Of a stretch of 64,000 bases of DNA, positions 54,401 through 64,000 are shown piece after piece. Numbering within the stretch: position 1 is the stretch's first letter; every line of letters begins with the position of its first letter. This stretch comes from Symsagittifera roscoffensis (Eukaryota; Xenacoelomorpha; Acoela; Convolutidae): assembly GCF_963678635.1 (NCBI RefSeq), contig NC_087067.1:40072379-40136378 (forward strand), written 5' to 3'. The notes under the pieces are model-generated. The model was not told where the DNA came from and ran no database searches. It worked only from the letters and a program-made list of their open reading frames with translations. The position numbers and the translations under genes were made by a program.

Positions 54401-54780
54401 AGGAGACCAAATAAAGAACGACTAATCGTGGTGAGAATATGGTGCTTTTTTCTACTCTTCTTTTTCCCGCCACTATTGTTGAAAACTTCATTTTAACAGT
54501 TGTTTTACATATTTTTAAACTAAACTCTCCATGGTACGATATAAAATTTGGTTCTCAATTGGCCAAATTTCTTCGCACTATGAAGCGATTAAAGTAGTTT
54601 TTCAAAATTGAAAGGGAACATCAAAATTTGAGGATAAGAATTAGAACTTTTTTTGAAAACAAATTTTTACAACAGAAATTTGACGCTTCTATAAGGTGGA
54701 TACCCACGTCGCATAATCTTTTTTGTTTTTTCGTAAAAAAACACTTTTCAAGGCTTTGCTCAAACAGATTTCTACAATTC

Positions 54781-57738
54781 AAAGAAGGACATTTTTTGCT
54801 GTAATCTTGCGCTTAAGAAGGATGTTTTTCGCTGTAATCAATCTACATGGAGCAAACTAATTTCAAGCTCAATATCTGTTCCTTTCGAACAATTGCTCCT
54901 GATTAAATTTTTTCTGCTCTTTTTTAGTCCTCTACTCTCCACAGCCAATTATTCACTTTCTGTTTTTACAATTGTTTACAAATATTATTCAAACTAACGC
55001 GCAATTTTACAATGTAAATTTATTGTTCCGACTTTTTAAGCATTTGGATTTAAGCTGATTAGTTGGTTCAACATTCCAAATTTATTGCGTTTGAAACGGT
55101 TCAAGAAGTTTCTCAGAAGAAAAACTAAAAGCTTAAAAACGGGGTAGTTCAAAAAAAATTGTAAAAACATTTTTCTGCATCAAAGAAATGATGATCTTGC
55201 AAAGCGCCTGGAAAAACTAACAATTAAAACAACAAAAAAGCTAGAAATTAGGGTCGGTTAGTGTGGCAAAATGCGGAAAGAACACAAGAAAGTTGAACCA
55301 CAATAGTTTGTTCAAAGAACATTGGTGATCAAAGCGAGAACCACTTTGACAACAAAAAAATTTACTGGGTGAAAAAAAAAAACGAGCGATGTACCTCTTA
55401 TTCATTCACGCTTGAGCGGTTTATTATAACATTCAAAATTAATTTTAGTCGAGCAACTTTCTTTTTAATACTTTAGTGGACGCAAAAAATTCATTTTTAC
55501 ACAGTGAGTGAGTTTTTTATTTCATTTTTTTTCCATATTGTTCGACTAATTTTTGGACAAAAATCACTTTATCGCATTTGAGTTATAAAAAAATTTCTTC
55601 TTTTTAAAGTGCCAGTGATGCAAGTTCCTCTTTGCTAAAGTTGCAGAGCCATTACCTTAATAAGAATTGTTTAATTTTTTGCCCACTTGAAATAATTTAT
55701 TTATCCCTATGATTAATGTTAGTTCATGCGACAGCTGTTTTTATTTAAGTTCACGTCTTTTCGACAAATGGTCACTTCGGCACATTAGTCTTTCACACTA
55801 AATAGCTGTCTTAGCAGAGAAATTAAACTGCTCTTTTCGAGTTTCCGCCCGATTGGTATTGCTAATTGGTTTTTGATAGCTTTTTTCACATCACGACTTT
55901 ATGCAAACTGCTAAACTATAATGTCAAGAAAAGTAATAATTCAAGTTTTTCTGGGCTGTAATAGAAAAAACCAAACTGATGTTAACGCTTTACATTTTAC
56001 TGATTATGAAATTTTAAGCCAGAAAATCATATAAAGCATCATAGAAATAGAAAGTTTGAAAAAAGGCAGATAATTGGTAATGAGAGAGATAATGTATAAA
56101 AAAAACCAAAAAGTTGAAATCTTTGTGAAGCAAATATGCCATAAGATCTAAAAACGCTCTCTTCCTTTAAATTTTTCCGAAAGGTGAAGCAACATTACCC
56201 AGCTCAGAAAAATAACCAAAAAAAAATTTCATGTAGTTCTTAAACAGGGGCACAACAGCGGTTCGCCGTGATGAGCTAGCTGTACAGCTTTTGTGTTGGT
56301 TTTTCCCCGGTGGATAAAAAAATGGTCTTAATTTTAAAATTCCATTTACAAAAGTCTAGCAAAATTAAGATTTTAGCTAATGTTTTCATTTAAGATTATA
56401 TACGAATTTGTTTAGTTTCTCTCTCCTGAAGTTATATAATTGCAACAAGACTGCTCGTTTCAGGGCGAAGCCCTGAATGTTCCGACTGCCTTTTAAGGTG
56501 GAGCAGTAATAACATTGAAAAATTCAATGTAAAAAAAAAGAAATTTTTTTCTAAGTTTGAAATTTTTTCATGAAAATCATCCCCCCACACGCCATATGAA
56601 GTACAAAAGGATAGATTTCGCTCCTTGTAACAAATCAATTATGGCAAAAAAGCTTCTTTCAACCAATTTGGAACGATTTAAGACGGATTAACTCTCCGCT
56701 TACACGTTAATAGCGCGAAATATATCGCGAGTTAATTGTCCCAAATTGGCCAAAATGGCAATCTTTAAACCCTCATAACTTTACAAAAAATGATCACAGG
56801 TGAAATATTTTTTCAAATTTAAGTTTAGGGCAACAATACCTTTTGAATGATATTTAAAAAAATTCGTCAAAATGGCTAGTAAAAAAGTCGAAATTTGTCT
56901 GAAGAAAAAAAACCCACCCCGAGCACAAATATTCCGTTACTTTCGTATCGAAATTCGGAACAATAACATATTTCTTGTGCACATGAACAGATTTTCACAA
57001 TAAATCTTTCATGCAAATTGTGGTATGATTTTATTTTAAAACCATTTTACATTGTTGTTTTCCATGGGTACGAAAACTATTAAAAACGCACATGAAACTG
57101 CAACTGTTTCATGGGCTCTTTTTTACATTACCCTTTTTTATGACTTTTTTTCAGTTTTCCAACCCCTTTTGAAAAATGAATTTGAAAGGGGGACTGGAAA
57201 AGAGCCCAGAAAATCAATATGGTCAACCTAAAAAAAGGTTGGAGAAAATTTTTTGAAAATTTCCCCATCGAGCACTTAACGTGTCTCACTGTATTGATAA
57301 CAGTTGCTGCATTTAAAAACGGTCTAAATGTTTTCTTCAGAAAAATATAATTAACTGTCATGAAAAATGCTATTTTATTAAGGGCCACTTAAGACCATTT
57401 TTTTCAATGAGAAAAAGAATAATTAAAATTCGACTGCATTCAGCCCAACGACATTCATCTCATTATAGATAATTGATGTTGCGCCCCTACAACGTGGGAC
57501 TTGAAGTACCAACTGTTCCTTTTAAGAAGGCAAACTGCTTAGCCAATTTGGCATTTTTGCTTGGCAAACACTCGCAAAATAACATAAGAAGTAGAAAATC
57601 GTTATAAAATGTTATACGAAACGCTGTAGAATCAAAAAATAAAAATGAAAAAATATATTTTTAGGTTCACGATCATGGCATGAACCTTTAGTCATGTTGA
57701 ATTAAAACGGCAAAAATCAATAAGAATGAATATATCAC
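54781..57738. other. Non-satellite part of beta-tubulin intron 1
   Basis: AT-rich sequence adjoining exon 1. No exon, RNA gene or clear tandem repeat seen. Near 56,460 is a small perfect hairpin, CAGGGCGAAGCCCTG. One MITE-like foldback lies at 57,113-57,209. Confidence 0.5.
57113..57209. repeat. Short foldback with GGGCTCTTTT / AAAAGAGCCC ends
   Basis: The left end ATGGGCTCTTTT and the right end CTGGAAAAGAGCCCA are inverted. Inside, CCAACCCCTTTTGAAAA pairs with TTTGAAAGGGGGACTGG. It has the same ends as the 218-bp element at 58,898-59,115, so it is a shortened family member. Confidence 0.6.
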
Positions 57739-57795
57739 CTTGGCTCCAATTTGGTTTCCGCACTGACCGGCTTGCACGTGAACAATTTCTCTCAT
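57739..57795 (-). CDS. TUBB: Beta-tubulin first coding exon (residues 1-19)
   Basis: Read on the minus strand, 57 nt encode MREIVHVQAGQCGNQIGAK, exactly the first 19 residues of beta-tubulin, followed by a GT donor (AAG then GTGATA). The exon end is at the intron position (after codon 19, phase 0) used in many animal beta-tubulin genes, and it fits the phase-0 acceptors of both exon 2 copies. MREI is the nascent-chain tetrapeptide used in tubulin mRNA autoregulation. The next beta-tubulin exon downstream on this strand is copy B exon 2 at 31,440. The donor differs from the usual GTRAGT at +4 to +6, so splicing across 26 kb may be weak. It is the only MREI exon I found in the window. Confidence 0.9.
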
Positions 57796-58060
57796 CTTCT
57801 AATAGGCTGCGTGTAAATCGGATTTTCCAGAAAAAGTTCACTGGGCAAATTGAGACTAGATATAATCTGTTGCGTAAATTAGCTAAAAGTCAAGTAAAAA
57901 CTGGTGACTTATTCTCTCAAGTGATTTTAGAAAGGCGGGAAAAATGTCTTCAGTCATTTTTTCTCAAAATGGAAGTCAAAATAATGAGTCAGCTTCAATA
58001 TTGGCTCTCGAATTTGATTTTCATTTTGATGGTTGGCCTTGTTTAACAATGCACACGATT
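57796..58060 (-). promoter_or_regulatory. 5' UTR and presumed promoter of beta-tubulin
   Basis: The bases upstream of the ATG on the minus strand read AGAAG then ATGAG. No clear TATA box or initiator was recognised. The assignment rests only on position next to exon 1. Confidence 0.3.
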
Positions 58061-58910
58061 CTCTGACTCTATTCCACTTTCCCACCCCCTCGTAAAGTTA
58101 CAAAAAAAAGTCGGAACAAAAAATCTGTTCAAAAAATGTTCACATGGAATTTTTGCAACCATTTCCTTCAGTAAAAGAAATCTTGTACAAAGTTGTTAAC
58201 CTGTTCACGCTGGCTGACACGTTTTAAGGCAGTTTATAACATGAAAAATTATTTAAAACATTTTTTCATAAATTTAATTTCAGAAAAAGTCACAGGAGGA
58301 AATTTAATCAAATTATTTTGGGTCCATCGCATTATAGCCTGCCAGTCTAAAAACAAAAAATCTAGCTCCAGTTAAAGAATTTTACTATTATGAGGGATTT
58401 AACTGGCGGGGGCTATAATGGGAAAGACCCATTTCTTGACTTGTTTCCACTTTCCACAACATTTGATTTTCAATTTTGCTCGGTGAACGCAAACTAACTA
58501 TTGCGAGCAATTGTGCTCTCCATACCGTACATCGTAAAATCACGCACTCCCCGCACTGGCAAAAATGGATGAGTATCGAGTTTAGTATGAAAAAAGTATA
58601 CAGATTAAATTGAGATCAATTTAAGTTGTAAAAAATAAGTTCATCAAAAAGAAAAATAAAGTTTTGGTGGAAAAGAGCCCATTTTTTGGCTCTTATCCAG
58701 TTTTCCAGCCCCCTAGTAAAGTAGAAAAAAATGTTTTTTTTTCAAAAAATGTTCACACGGCTTTTTGAACGTTATAAATGCTGTTCAAAATTGTTCACCT
58801 GTTCACGGTGACATGTTTTAACGCAGTTTATGACATGAAAATTTAATTTTTAATAGAGTTTCATAAATTGAATTTCAGAAAACATCAAAGGAAGGAACTG
58901 GGCTCTTTTC
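58060..58910. repeat. Two diverged copies of a dispersed repeat, about 620 bp apart
   Basis: Segment 58,060-58,310 and segment 58,680-58,910 share ordered blocks: AAAAAATGTTCACA, TTGTTCACCTGTTCACG or a variant, ACGCAGTTTATGACATGAAA or a variant, and TTCATAAATT-AATTTCAGAAAA. Both are preceded by a TTTCCCACCCCC or TTTTCCAGCCCC block. No coding capacity. Confidence 0.6.
58323..58425. repeat. About 100-bp inverted repeat with Merlin-like TATAATGGGAAAG motif
   Basis: CCATCGCATTATAGCCTGCC at about 58,324 pairs with the inverted copy GGCGGGGGCTATAATGGG at about 58,403. The right arm matches the subterminal motif of the Merlin element at 59,290-60,640, so this is probably a deletion derivative or solo end of that family. 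Confidence 0.5.
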
Positions 58911-59115
58911 CAGTTTCCCCCTTTCAAAATACCGAGTTTTATATTTGTTATACGTGTTATTACGGCTAAAAGCGTGATGTTACGCTATAAGGTATGAAGA
59001 ACAAATCTGTTCACAGTTGTCGGTTTGTTCACCACGCCAATTTTCATTGCATTATGACAACGTTATCTAAGCTTTTCAAAATTGCATTTGAAAAGGGGGA
59101 ACTGGAAAAGAGCCA
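58898..59115. mobile_element. 218-bp MITE with about 29-bp terminal inverted repeats
   Basis: The left end CTGGGCTCTTTTCCAGTTTC and the inverted right end CTGGCTCTTTTCCAGTTCCC (ending 59,115) align through about 29 bp into a CCCCTTTCAA block. A second partial right end follows at 59,117-59,133. There is no coding sequence. The end motif AAAAGAGCCC recurs at about 53,077, 57,202, 58,672 and 60,881, so the family is dispersed through the window. Confidence 0.75.
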
Positions 59116-59289
59116 GGAACTGGAAAAGAGCCATTTTTTTCATTTATTCATTTTTCGGCGTTATACCTTAACCTCATATTAATGAGATGCTAATTTTTTT
59201 CAAAGCTGTGTGCGATAAGAAAGATGTGCTTGAAACTGAGCCTATAATGCTTATCTTTTGTGCATTTCAAAGATGGAGAAAAATTGCAC

Positions 59290-60640
59290 GGTTTTTCCCA
59301 TTATTGCCCCCGCCCCAACCTTTCCCATTATACCGCCCCCCCCCCCCCCGAACATTCCAATTATAGACACACTATCCGTACTGATTTATACTACTATATA
59401 TACTGAAATTTATTTTAATGGAAACATTTCAATTATGATATTTAGTTGATTTATATCGATGACTTCTTTTTCATGAACTGAATATTGATTGAGTATCAAA
59501 TCAAGCTGCCTCGCCTGATGAAATTTCTCGTGGCTCCGATACTTTTACCTAAAATAGTAGACATCACAAAACATAAATGAGAAAAAAATTGACTATTCCA
59601 AGAGTATGATATTGTTCCACAGGAAAAGACTTGTGCTAATGGTCATTCCATGCATCTGTGCATCTCAGATGTTCAAAATGCAAATGAGACAAATGGAGGT
59701 GTAAATTAGGAAATTGTCGGTCTGAAGTGAGCATTAGAACAAACAACTGGTTAGCTGGATGTAAGATGCCTTTGGATAAAATACTGTTATTTATTGATGC
59801 TTGGGCAACTGATGTTGCAACTATTAAATACTGCTCGAAACAATTGCTCATGTCAAAAAACACAGTGGTAGACTCCTGCTACTATTTGCGAAAAATTGGA
59901 ACCTCATTCAGAATTCTGTACAAATAGCTGGACCTAATATGACCGTCGAAACAGACGACAGTCTCTACTCGAAAAGGAAATCTAACAATGGCCGTGTTTA
60001 TCCGCAACAATGGGTGTTTGGTGGAATCTGGCGGGAAACGAAAGATGTATTTGTTTGCCAAATTGCAACAGAAGTTAAGAGATTTTCATGGATTGTATTA
60101 AAAAGTATTTACAGTGGTTCAACTATAATAACAGATATGTGATCTGCGCACAATGTAATGAACAAAAGCATTGAATATACGCACCAATTGGTAAATCAAT
60201 CTTAAAATTTTGTGGATCCAATAACTGGGGCTCATACCCACAATTGAAACTCTTTGGAAAGATTCAAAGGCAAAAAAACAAAAAATGTACCGAACAGAAA
60301 GAAGTATAATTGATTCTTATCTCGCGGAATTCTTGTTTAAAAAAATATTGCAAAAACAAAAAATTTGAAGTGTTCAAAGAAATTATAAGACTTAGTGGTC
60401 AATTCAAAAAACATATTAGTGATGCAAACAAATAATCAAATGGTTGAAATAACATATAAAATGTAACCATACTTAAATGTAAGCATTGAAAATAATCATT
60501 TGATCTGCCTATTAGAATAATTAGAAACCTTTGTAGGGGGACTATAATAGGAAAGGTTGAGAGTCTGTAATGGGAAAGTTTTGAGGGGCTATAAATTTTT
60601 TGATACTAGTCTGAGGGTCTGAAATCGGAAAGACTCGATA
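59290..60640 (+). mobile_element. Decayed Merlin-family DNA transposon
   Basis: Carries a Merlin (IS1016/ISXO2-like DDE) transposase remnant at 59,690-60,370. Both flanks hold inverted copies of a GC-rich, G-run motif: on the left CCAACCTTTCCCATTATACC, on the right GGGGGACTATAATAGGAAAG, followed by a second tandem copy of the TAATGGGAAAG block on each side. Beside the left motif is a run of 14 or more C. Target-site duplications were not resolved, so the limits are approximate. Confidence 0.75.
59690..60370 (+). pseudogene. Merlin transposase pseudogene
   Basis: Translated pieces follow the Merlin/ISXO2 order: WRCKLGNC zinc-knuckle-like end, then MPLDKILLFIDAWATD and SKNTVVDSCYYLR (helix-turn-helix region), VETDDSLYSKRK with the first catalytic Asp, QQWVFGGIWRETK, TIITDM with the second Asp, NFVDPITGAHTH, then in another frame TIETLWKDSKAKK with the catalytic Glu, and DSYLAEFLFKK. 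The frame is interrupted by a stop between the two halves near 59,925, by TGA where a Trp is usual after TIITDM (about 60,139), by a TAA before NFVDP (about 60,203) and by a one-base shift near 60,243. It cannot make a working enzyme. The family normally cuts and pastes its own ends. Confidence 0.85.
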
Positions 60641-60945
60641 AGCATTATGTGAACGGCATTTCTTCTAACATTTCCCCACCGTACGGCAACTTCAGGCTTT
60701 TCTTCTTTTCTCCCCCTGCCTCACATAAGCATCTTTTTCTGGTGCAAGGGCAAGTAAGAGACGAAATATATTTGTCAGGCCATAGTCATTCCCAATGAAA
60801 AATGTTGTAGCGGACAAAACAAACAGAAAAAAGGTAAAAGGTATTAGTGAAATTTCGCAGGCAGGAAAAGAAAAAAAGAGCCCATTTTCTGTGTTTCTAA
60901 CTATGTCGAAGAGATTCAGATGTCATGCAAACTGCTAGACTATAT

Positions 60946-61090
60946 CAGAGGCGGATCTTGATTTTCGTGAGGGGAGGCAGGTTTACAAAAACTTCAAAAT
61001 TTTCAAACTTTGTCGACTTTTTTTAGTTCAACACCGGAAAGATTTTAGGGGGGGCTCGACACCCACATCTACCATAGAGTCCCGCCTTTG
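60946..61090. mobile_element. 145-bp MITE with CAGAGGCGG / CCGCCTTTG ends
   Basis: The left end CAGAGGCGGATC and right end GTCCCGCCTTTG are inverted with one mismatch in nine, flanked by TATAT on the left and ATATT on the right. CAGRGGCGG-type ends are typical of hAT-related non-autonomous elements, but I cannot see a clean 8-bp target duplication. The interior contains GTGAGGGGAGGC and GGGGGGGCTCGACACCC. Confidence 0.6.
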
Positions 61091-61754
61091 ATATTTTTAT
61101 GACTTTACATTTGAGCCAAACAAACTTAAATTTTTTCTGAATGTATTAAAATAGGTTATAGGTTTGAGGGTTTGAGATGGTAAGCTTCAGAAGGTAACTT
61201 TCAGATGGTAAGTTTCAAAAACACTTTGACGCCAGTTTTCGCCGAAAAACAATTTTCATGGTTCTTAAGTAAATTTTCATAAACCTAGGTATTAAATTGT
61301 GATGATTCTCTTGATGGCAAGCTTCAAACAATAAGTTTCAGAAAAAATTCGAAATATTCTGAATCAAATTTTTTTATTAGTCTCATAGGCAAAGTAGTCG
61401 ACGTAAAAATTATAAAACAAATATTTCAAAAATGCAAATCAGATGTTACTCCTTACAGTGACTCAGGACGTTCAAGCTCGTAAACAATGTTCTATTGGTT
61501 TCTTTAAGCGTAAGCAAAAAAAAATTCATTTTCTCAGACAAATGTTTTAGTTTTGCAAAAACAGATGTTACCCCCTCACTGAGTGAAGACGTTGAAGTAT
61601 GTAAGCAAATTTTTTGTTTGTTTTTTCAAGCCAGGTAGTGAACGTAAGCAAACATTATTCTCAGAAAAATTTGTCAAGTCTGCAACACCACATGCAGCCC
61701 CCTGAGCTATAATACACACTTGAATCAATTTACAATCACATAGAAAAACGACGT

Positions 61755-62232
61755 GTTGTTACATATTATTAATGATAAATTTCAAAAAATTATCATCATA
61801 AATGATAGTCAAATTCATCTAGTAGAATTTGAAGTGATTGTCGGTGACACAGCATTGTTAGTTTTTTTGAAATTTTCTCTGAAGCATGCGCTGAAAACTT
61901 TTTGTTAAAAGGATACTTTAGACTTTTTTTATTTTTATTGAAACTGCAAAAAAATAATTCAAAGATCACCCAAAGTTTTGAATTAGCCCAAAGTTCACTT
62001 AGCCCAAGGTTAACTTTTGGATCACCCAAAGTTTTGAATAGCCCCTCAAAAAACTAACAATGCTGACACAGCATTGTTAGTTTTTTTGAAATTTTCTCTG
62101 AAGCATGCGCTGAAAACTTTTTGTTAAAAGGATACTTTAGACTTTTTTTATTTTTATTGAAACTGCAAAAAAATAATTTATCATTAATAATCTATCATCA
62201 TTTGAATTTTATCATTAATAATATGTAACAAC
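61755..62232. mobile_element. 478-bp foldback element with internal duplication
   Basis: Ends are inverted: GTTGTTACATATTATTAATG at 61,755 and its complement ending at 62,232, matching for about 25 bp. Inside, about 113 bp (61,846-61,959) is repeated at 62,066-62,177. Just before the second copy is a perfect 18-bp-arm hairpin (62,048-62,065 and 62,069-62,086, loop ACA). No coding sequence. Confidence 0.75.
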
Positions 62233-64000
62233 CAATACTTGGAGATGAGTTGATAGTTGCAAAATTATTTGTTTTTTTTGGCGATTGAGGGGGCTCTATC
62301 AGCTTATTATGATCCAATAGATTTGAATCAACGTTCAGGAATTTTTTCTATAATTTGTACAAACAAATTATCGGTTTTTGCATTTAATAGCTGACTTATA
62401 AGATCTCAAAAGCAAGAAATCGATCAGTGCATAGCATAAATTAGGGCAAAAGATAAGATAGATAGTTTAAATGCAATTGGGAACTGTATCTCAGACAGAT
62501 GTCTTAGGTAGGTTTATACAATCTAAATGGCTTATACAATTTAAATTATTGAATATTCTTGTTTTTTCAATGATGCAGCATTCAATGTCTAATTGTTCTG
62601 GAGATCGCCAAATGTAAATATTTGATGTTTTTCTCTCAAGACAATCCGATATTTGATCCAAGTGAAGTTGAAAAAACATGTGCAGTTTTAAGTTTTCTCC
62701 GCTAGGTTCTAGATAATGCAACTTCTCAGCTGCATTTTAAATGAAGTCAACTCAAAAACTGTAGACTAGTGTTTTGAAGGTTTTCTATGGTAGAGCTGAA
62801 AAAATTACTTAAATTACATGGCTCTTATTGTAGTAACATAGAGACGATGATGAAAAGTTGTTTTCAATGAAACAGTTTTCCCTCAACCTCGAATGTTTCT
62901 AAGCTCTCTCAGGTAAAACTGTTGATGGATTAAAAAATATTCTTAAAAAAACAGTAACAACTGAGTTTGTTTTCATTTCAATTGCTATTCTTCTTAGTGA
63001 AGCATTATCGAAACTTTTATCATGTTTAAACTGGTTTTGAGGATAAGGGATTTTAATTGTTCTCGCTATAGTTTTCAAGTAATTTTAATGAGCAGATTCT
63101 TTTTCCAGATTCCATTGCAAGTATGGATGGTAGCGTTCAACTAGTCAAATTCTTCTAGTAAACACAGATCATCCATTATTTTTAAACTAAAATTTGGATT
63201 ATCAGGCAGCACTTTAAAAATTAAATCTAGCTCGAATGAGTTTAGTTCGGATTTTAGTATTTATTGGTAACAATTCTTCAAAAATAAAACAAATCAATGA
63301 CGAGCCTCAAATAGATGTTACTGTTCCTAAGGAAATATAGGTGTTACTGTTCCTAGGGAAATATAGGTGTTACTGTTCCCATAGGTGTTACTGTTCCTAA
63401 GGAAATTTCTGTATCAATGACCGGATGATTATTATGCTCTTCCTCATAACTGTAATAATGAAAAGCAAGAATTCCTTCTTACTCAATGCCGACTAGTTGA
63501 ATCCGTTCAATAATTTTAATCATAATTATATTATCCATCGGCGTTAAAAACTATTGTATTGCTAACAATTTCACAATTCGACAATAGAAAATGTAGTAGA
63601 GTGTTTAAATATTTTAAGTAGGTTTTTGGCTCCTCAACTGAGTCATCCTAAGACTTTGATTTAAGTTCTTCTTTTTCTTTTTTGAAATCCTCGAACTATC
63701 TTTCCTTGAATAATTGAAGCCTTAAGCTTAGATGGGTTTCACGCATATCCAAAAAGAGACTACAGTCTGCCTCAATTTCAAGCTCAATACTGTTATACGA
63801 TTATAAATTTCAAGTTTAATTCACTTCCGTACATTCGCATTTTGTGCGCCTAGTTGTTCTAAGACTTGTTCGTTCATGGCTACAACTATATCAAGGATAT
63901 TTAATGAAGCCTCAATTCAATAAAATTTTGTTCAACCTTTCTTTTGTCTTCGGAGCTTTTTCTTCCATCTGTGAACGTAACTTTCCCCTACTAAAAAGGT
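62233..64000. other. Unassigned AT-rich sequence at window end
   Basis: No gene, RNA gene or transposon recognised apart from the minisatellite at 63,312-63,411. Short open frames on both strands lack any family signature. Confidence 0.5.
63312..63411. repeat. Minisatellite, about 27-bp unit, about 3.5 copies
   Basis: TGTTACTGTTCC recurs at about 63,316, 63,342, 63,369 and 63,386. Full units read through CTAAGGAAATATAGG; the third unit is shortened to about 17 bp. Confidence 0.9.

Larger units (their letters stand above)
31738..54780. repeat. Satellite B array, about 1.3-kb units, in beta-tubulin intron 1
   Basis: About 14-16 units, mostly direct. The block GCTTTGATGGGGAGAAAA (or a close variant) recurs near 32,732, 34,038, 35,340, 36,829, 38,190, 39,510, 40,820, 42,085, 43,376, 44,576, 45,062, 46,060, 46,979, 48,260, 49,545 and 51,460; intact steps are about 1,265-1,360 bp. 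The next block, CAGCTCATTTTTGTTGTTGT, is conserved too. Other landmarks are AACTGTGATCCATATGATA, AGACGGCGAACTG and TCGCATAATC. Two segments are inverted. Unrelated to satellite A. Between exon 1 (57,739) and exon 2 (31,440) it makes up most of the intron. Recurring open frames are short. Confidence 0.93.

Noticed and set aside
57726-58046. Plus-strand 106-codon frame
   Set aside because: Its first part is the complement of beta-tubulin exon 1 and the rest shows no family; a chance frame.
59636-59863. Minus-strand 75-codon frame
   Set aside because: Shadow of the Merlin transposase remnant on the plus strand.

Overview
The window is AT-rich animal nuclear DNA. Genes have GT-AG introns and AATAAA poly(A) signals, the proteins are metazoan in type, and a Merlin DNA transposon and a Ty3/gypsy fragment are present. 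It reads as a draft assembly of an invertebrate (one placeholder gap of exactly 200 N at 31,538-31,737). I cannot name the phylum with confidence.

Only two protein-coding loci are firmly supported, and they converge. On the + strand, 2,320-20,136, is a six-exon gene for an RMDN1-like regulator of microtubule dynamics (234 aa). On the - strand are two nearly identical copies of the last two coding exons of a beta-tubulin gene (25,999-27,499 and 29,977-31,440). The first coding exon (19 codons, MREI...GAK) is found 26 kb upstream at 57,739-57,795. I see only one such exon 1 for two exon 2-3 cassettes. Both cassettes look under purifying selection, so either they share exon 1 by alternative splicing or one first exon is hidden or lost.

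Most of the window is two giant introns, each filled by its own private tandem repeat. RMDN1 intron 2 (15.4 kb) holds a satellite of about 240-300 bp whose conserved core carries three dyad-symmetric blocks. It is organised in places into higher-order units of 1,367, 1,294 and 1,172 bp. The same satellite also lies at 1-580, next to a broken Ty3/gypsy fragment (580-1,509). Beta-tubulin intron 1 (about 26.3 kb) holds an array of about 1.3-kb units (31,738-54,780) with inverted members, nested duplications and a recurrent open frame of about 56 codons.

The intergenic region 20.2-26 kb holds a candidate TIR element with internal tandem repeats of about 530 bp. Upstream of tubulin exon 1 (57.8-64 kb) is a small graveyard of DNA transposons: a decayed Merlin transposase, several MITE-like foldback elements and a minisatellite. 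All coordinates were read by eye; no alignment or database search was run.
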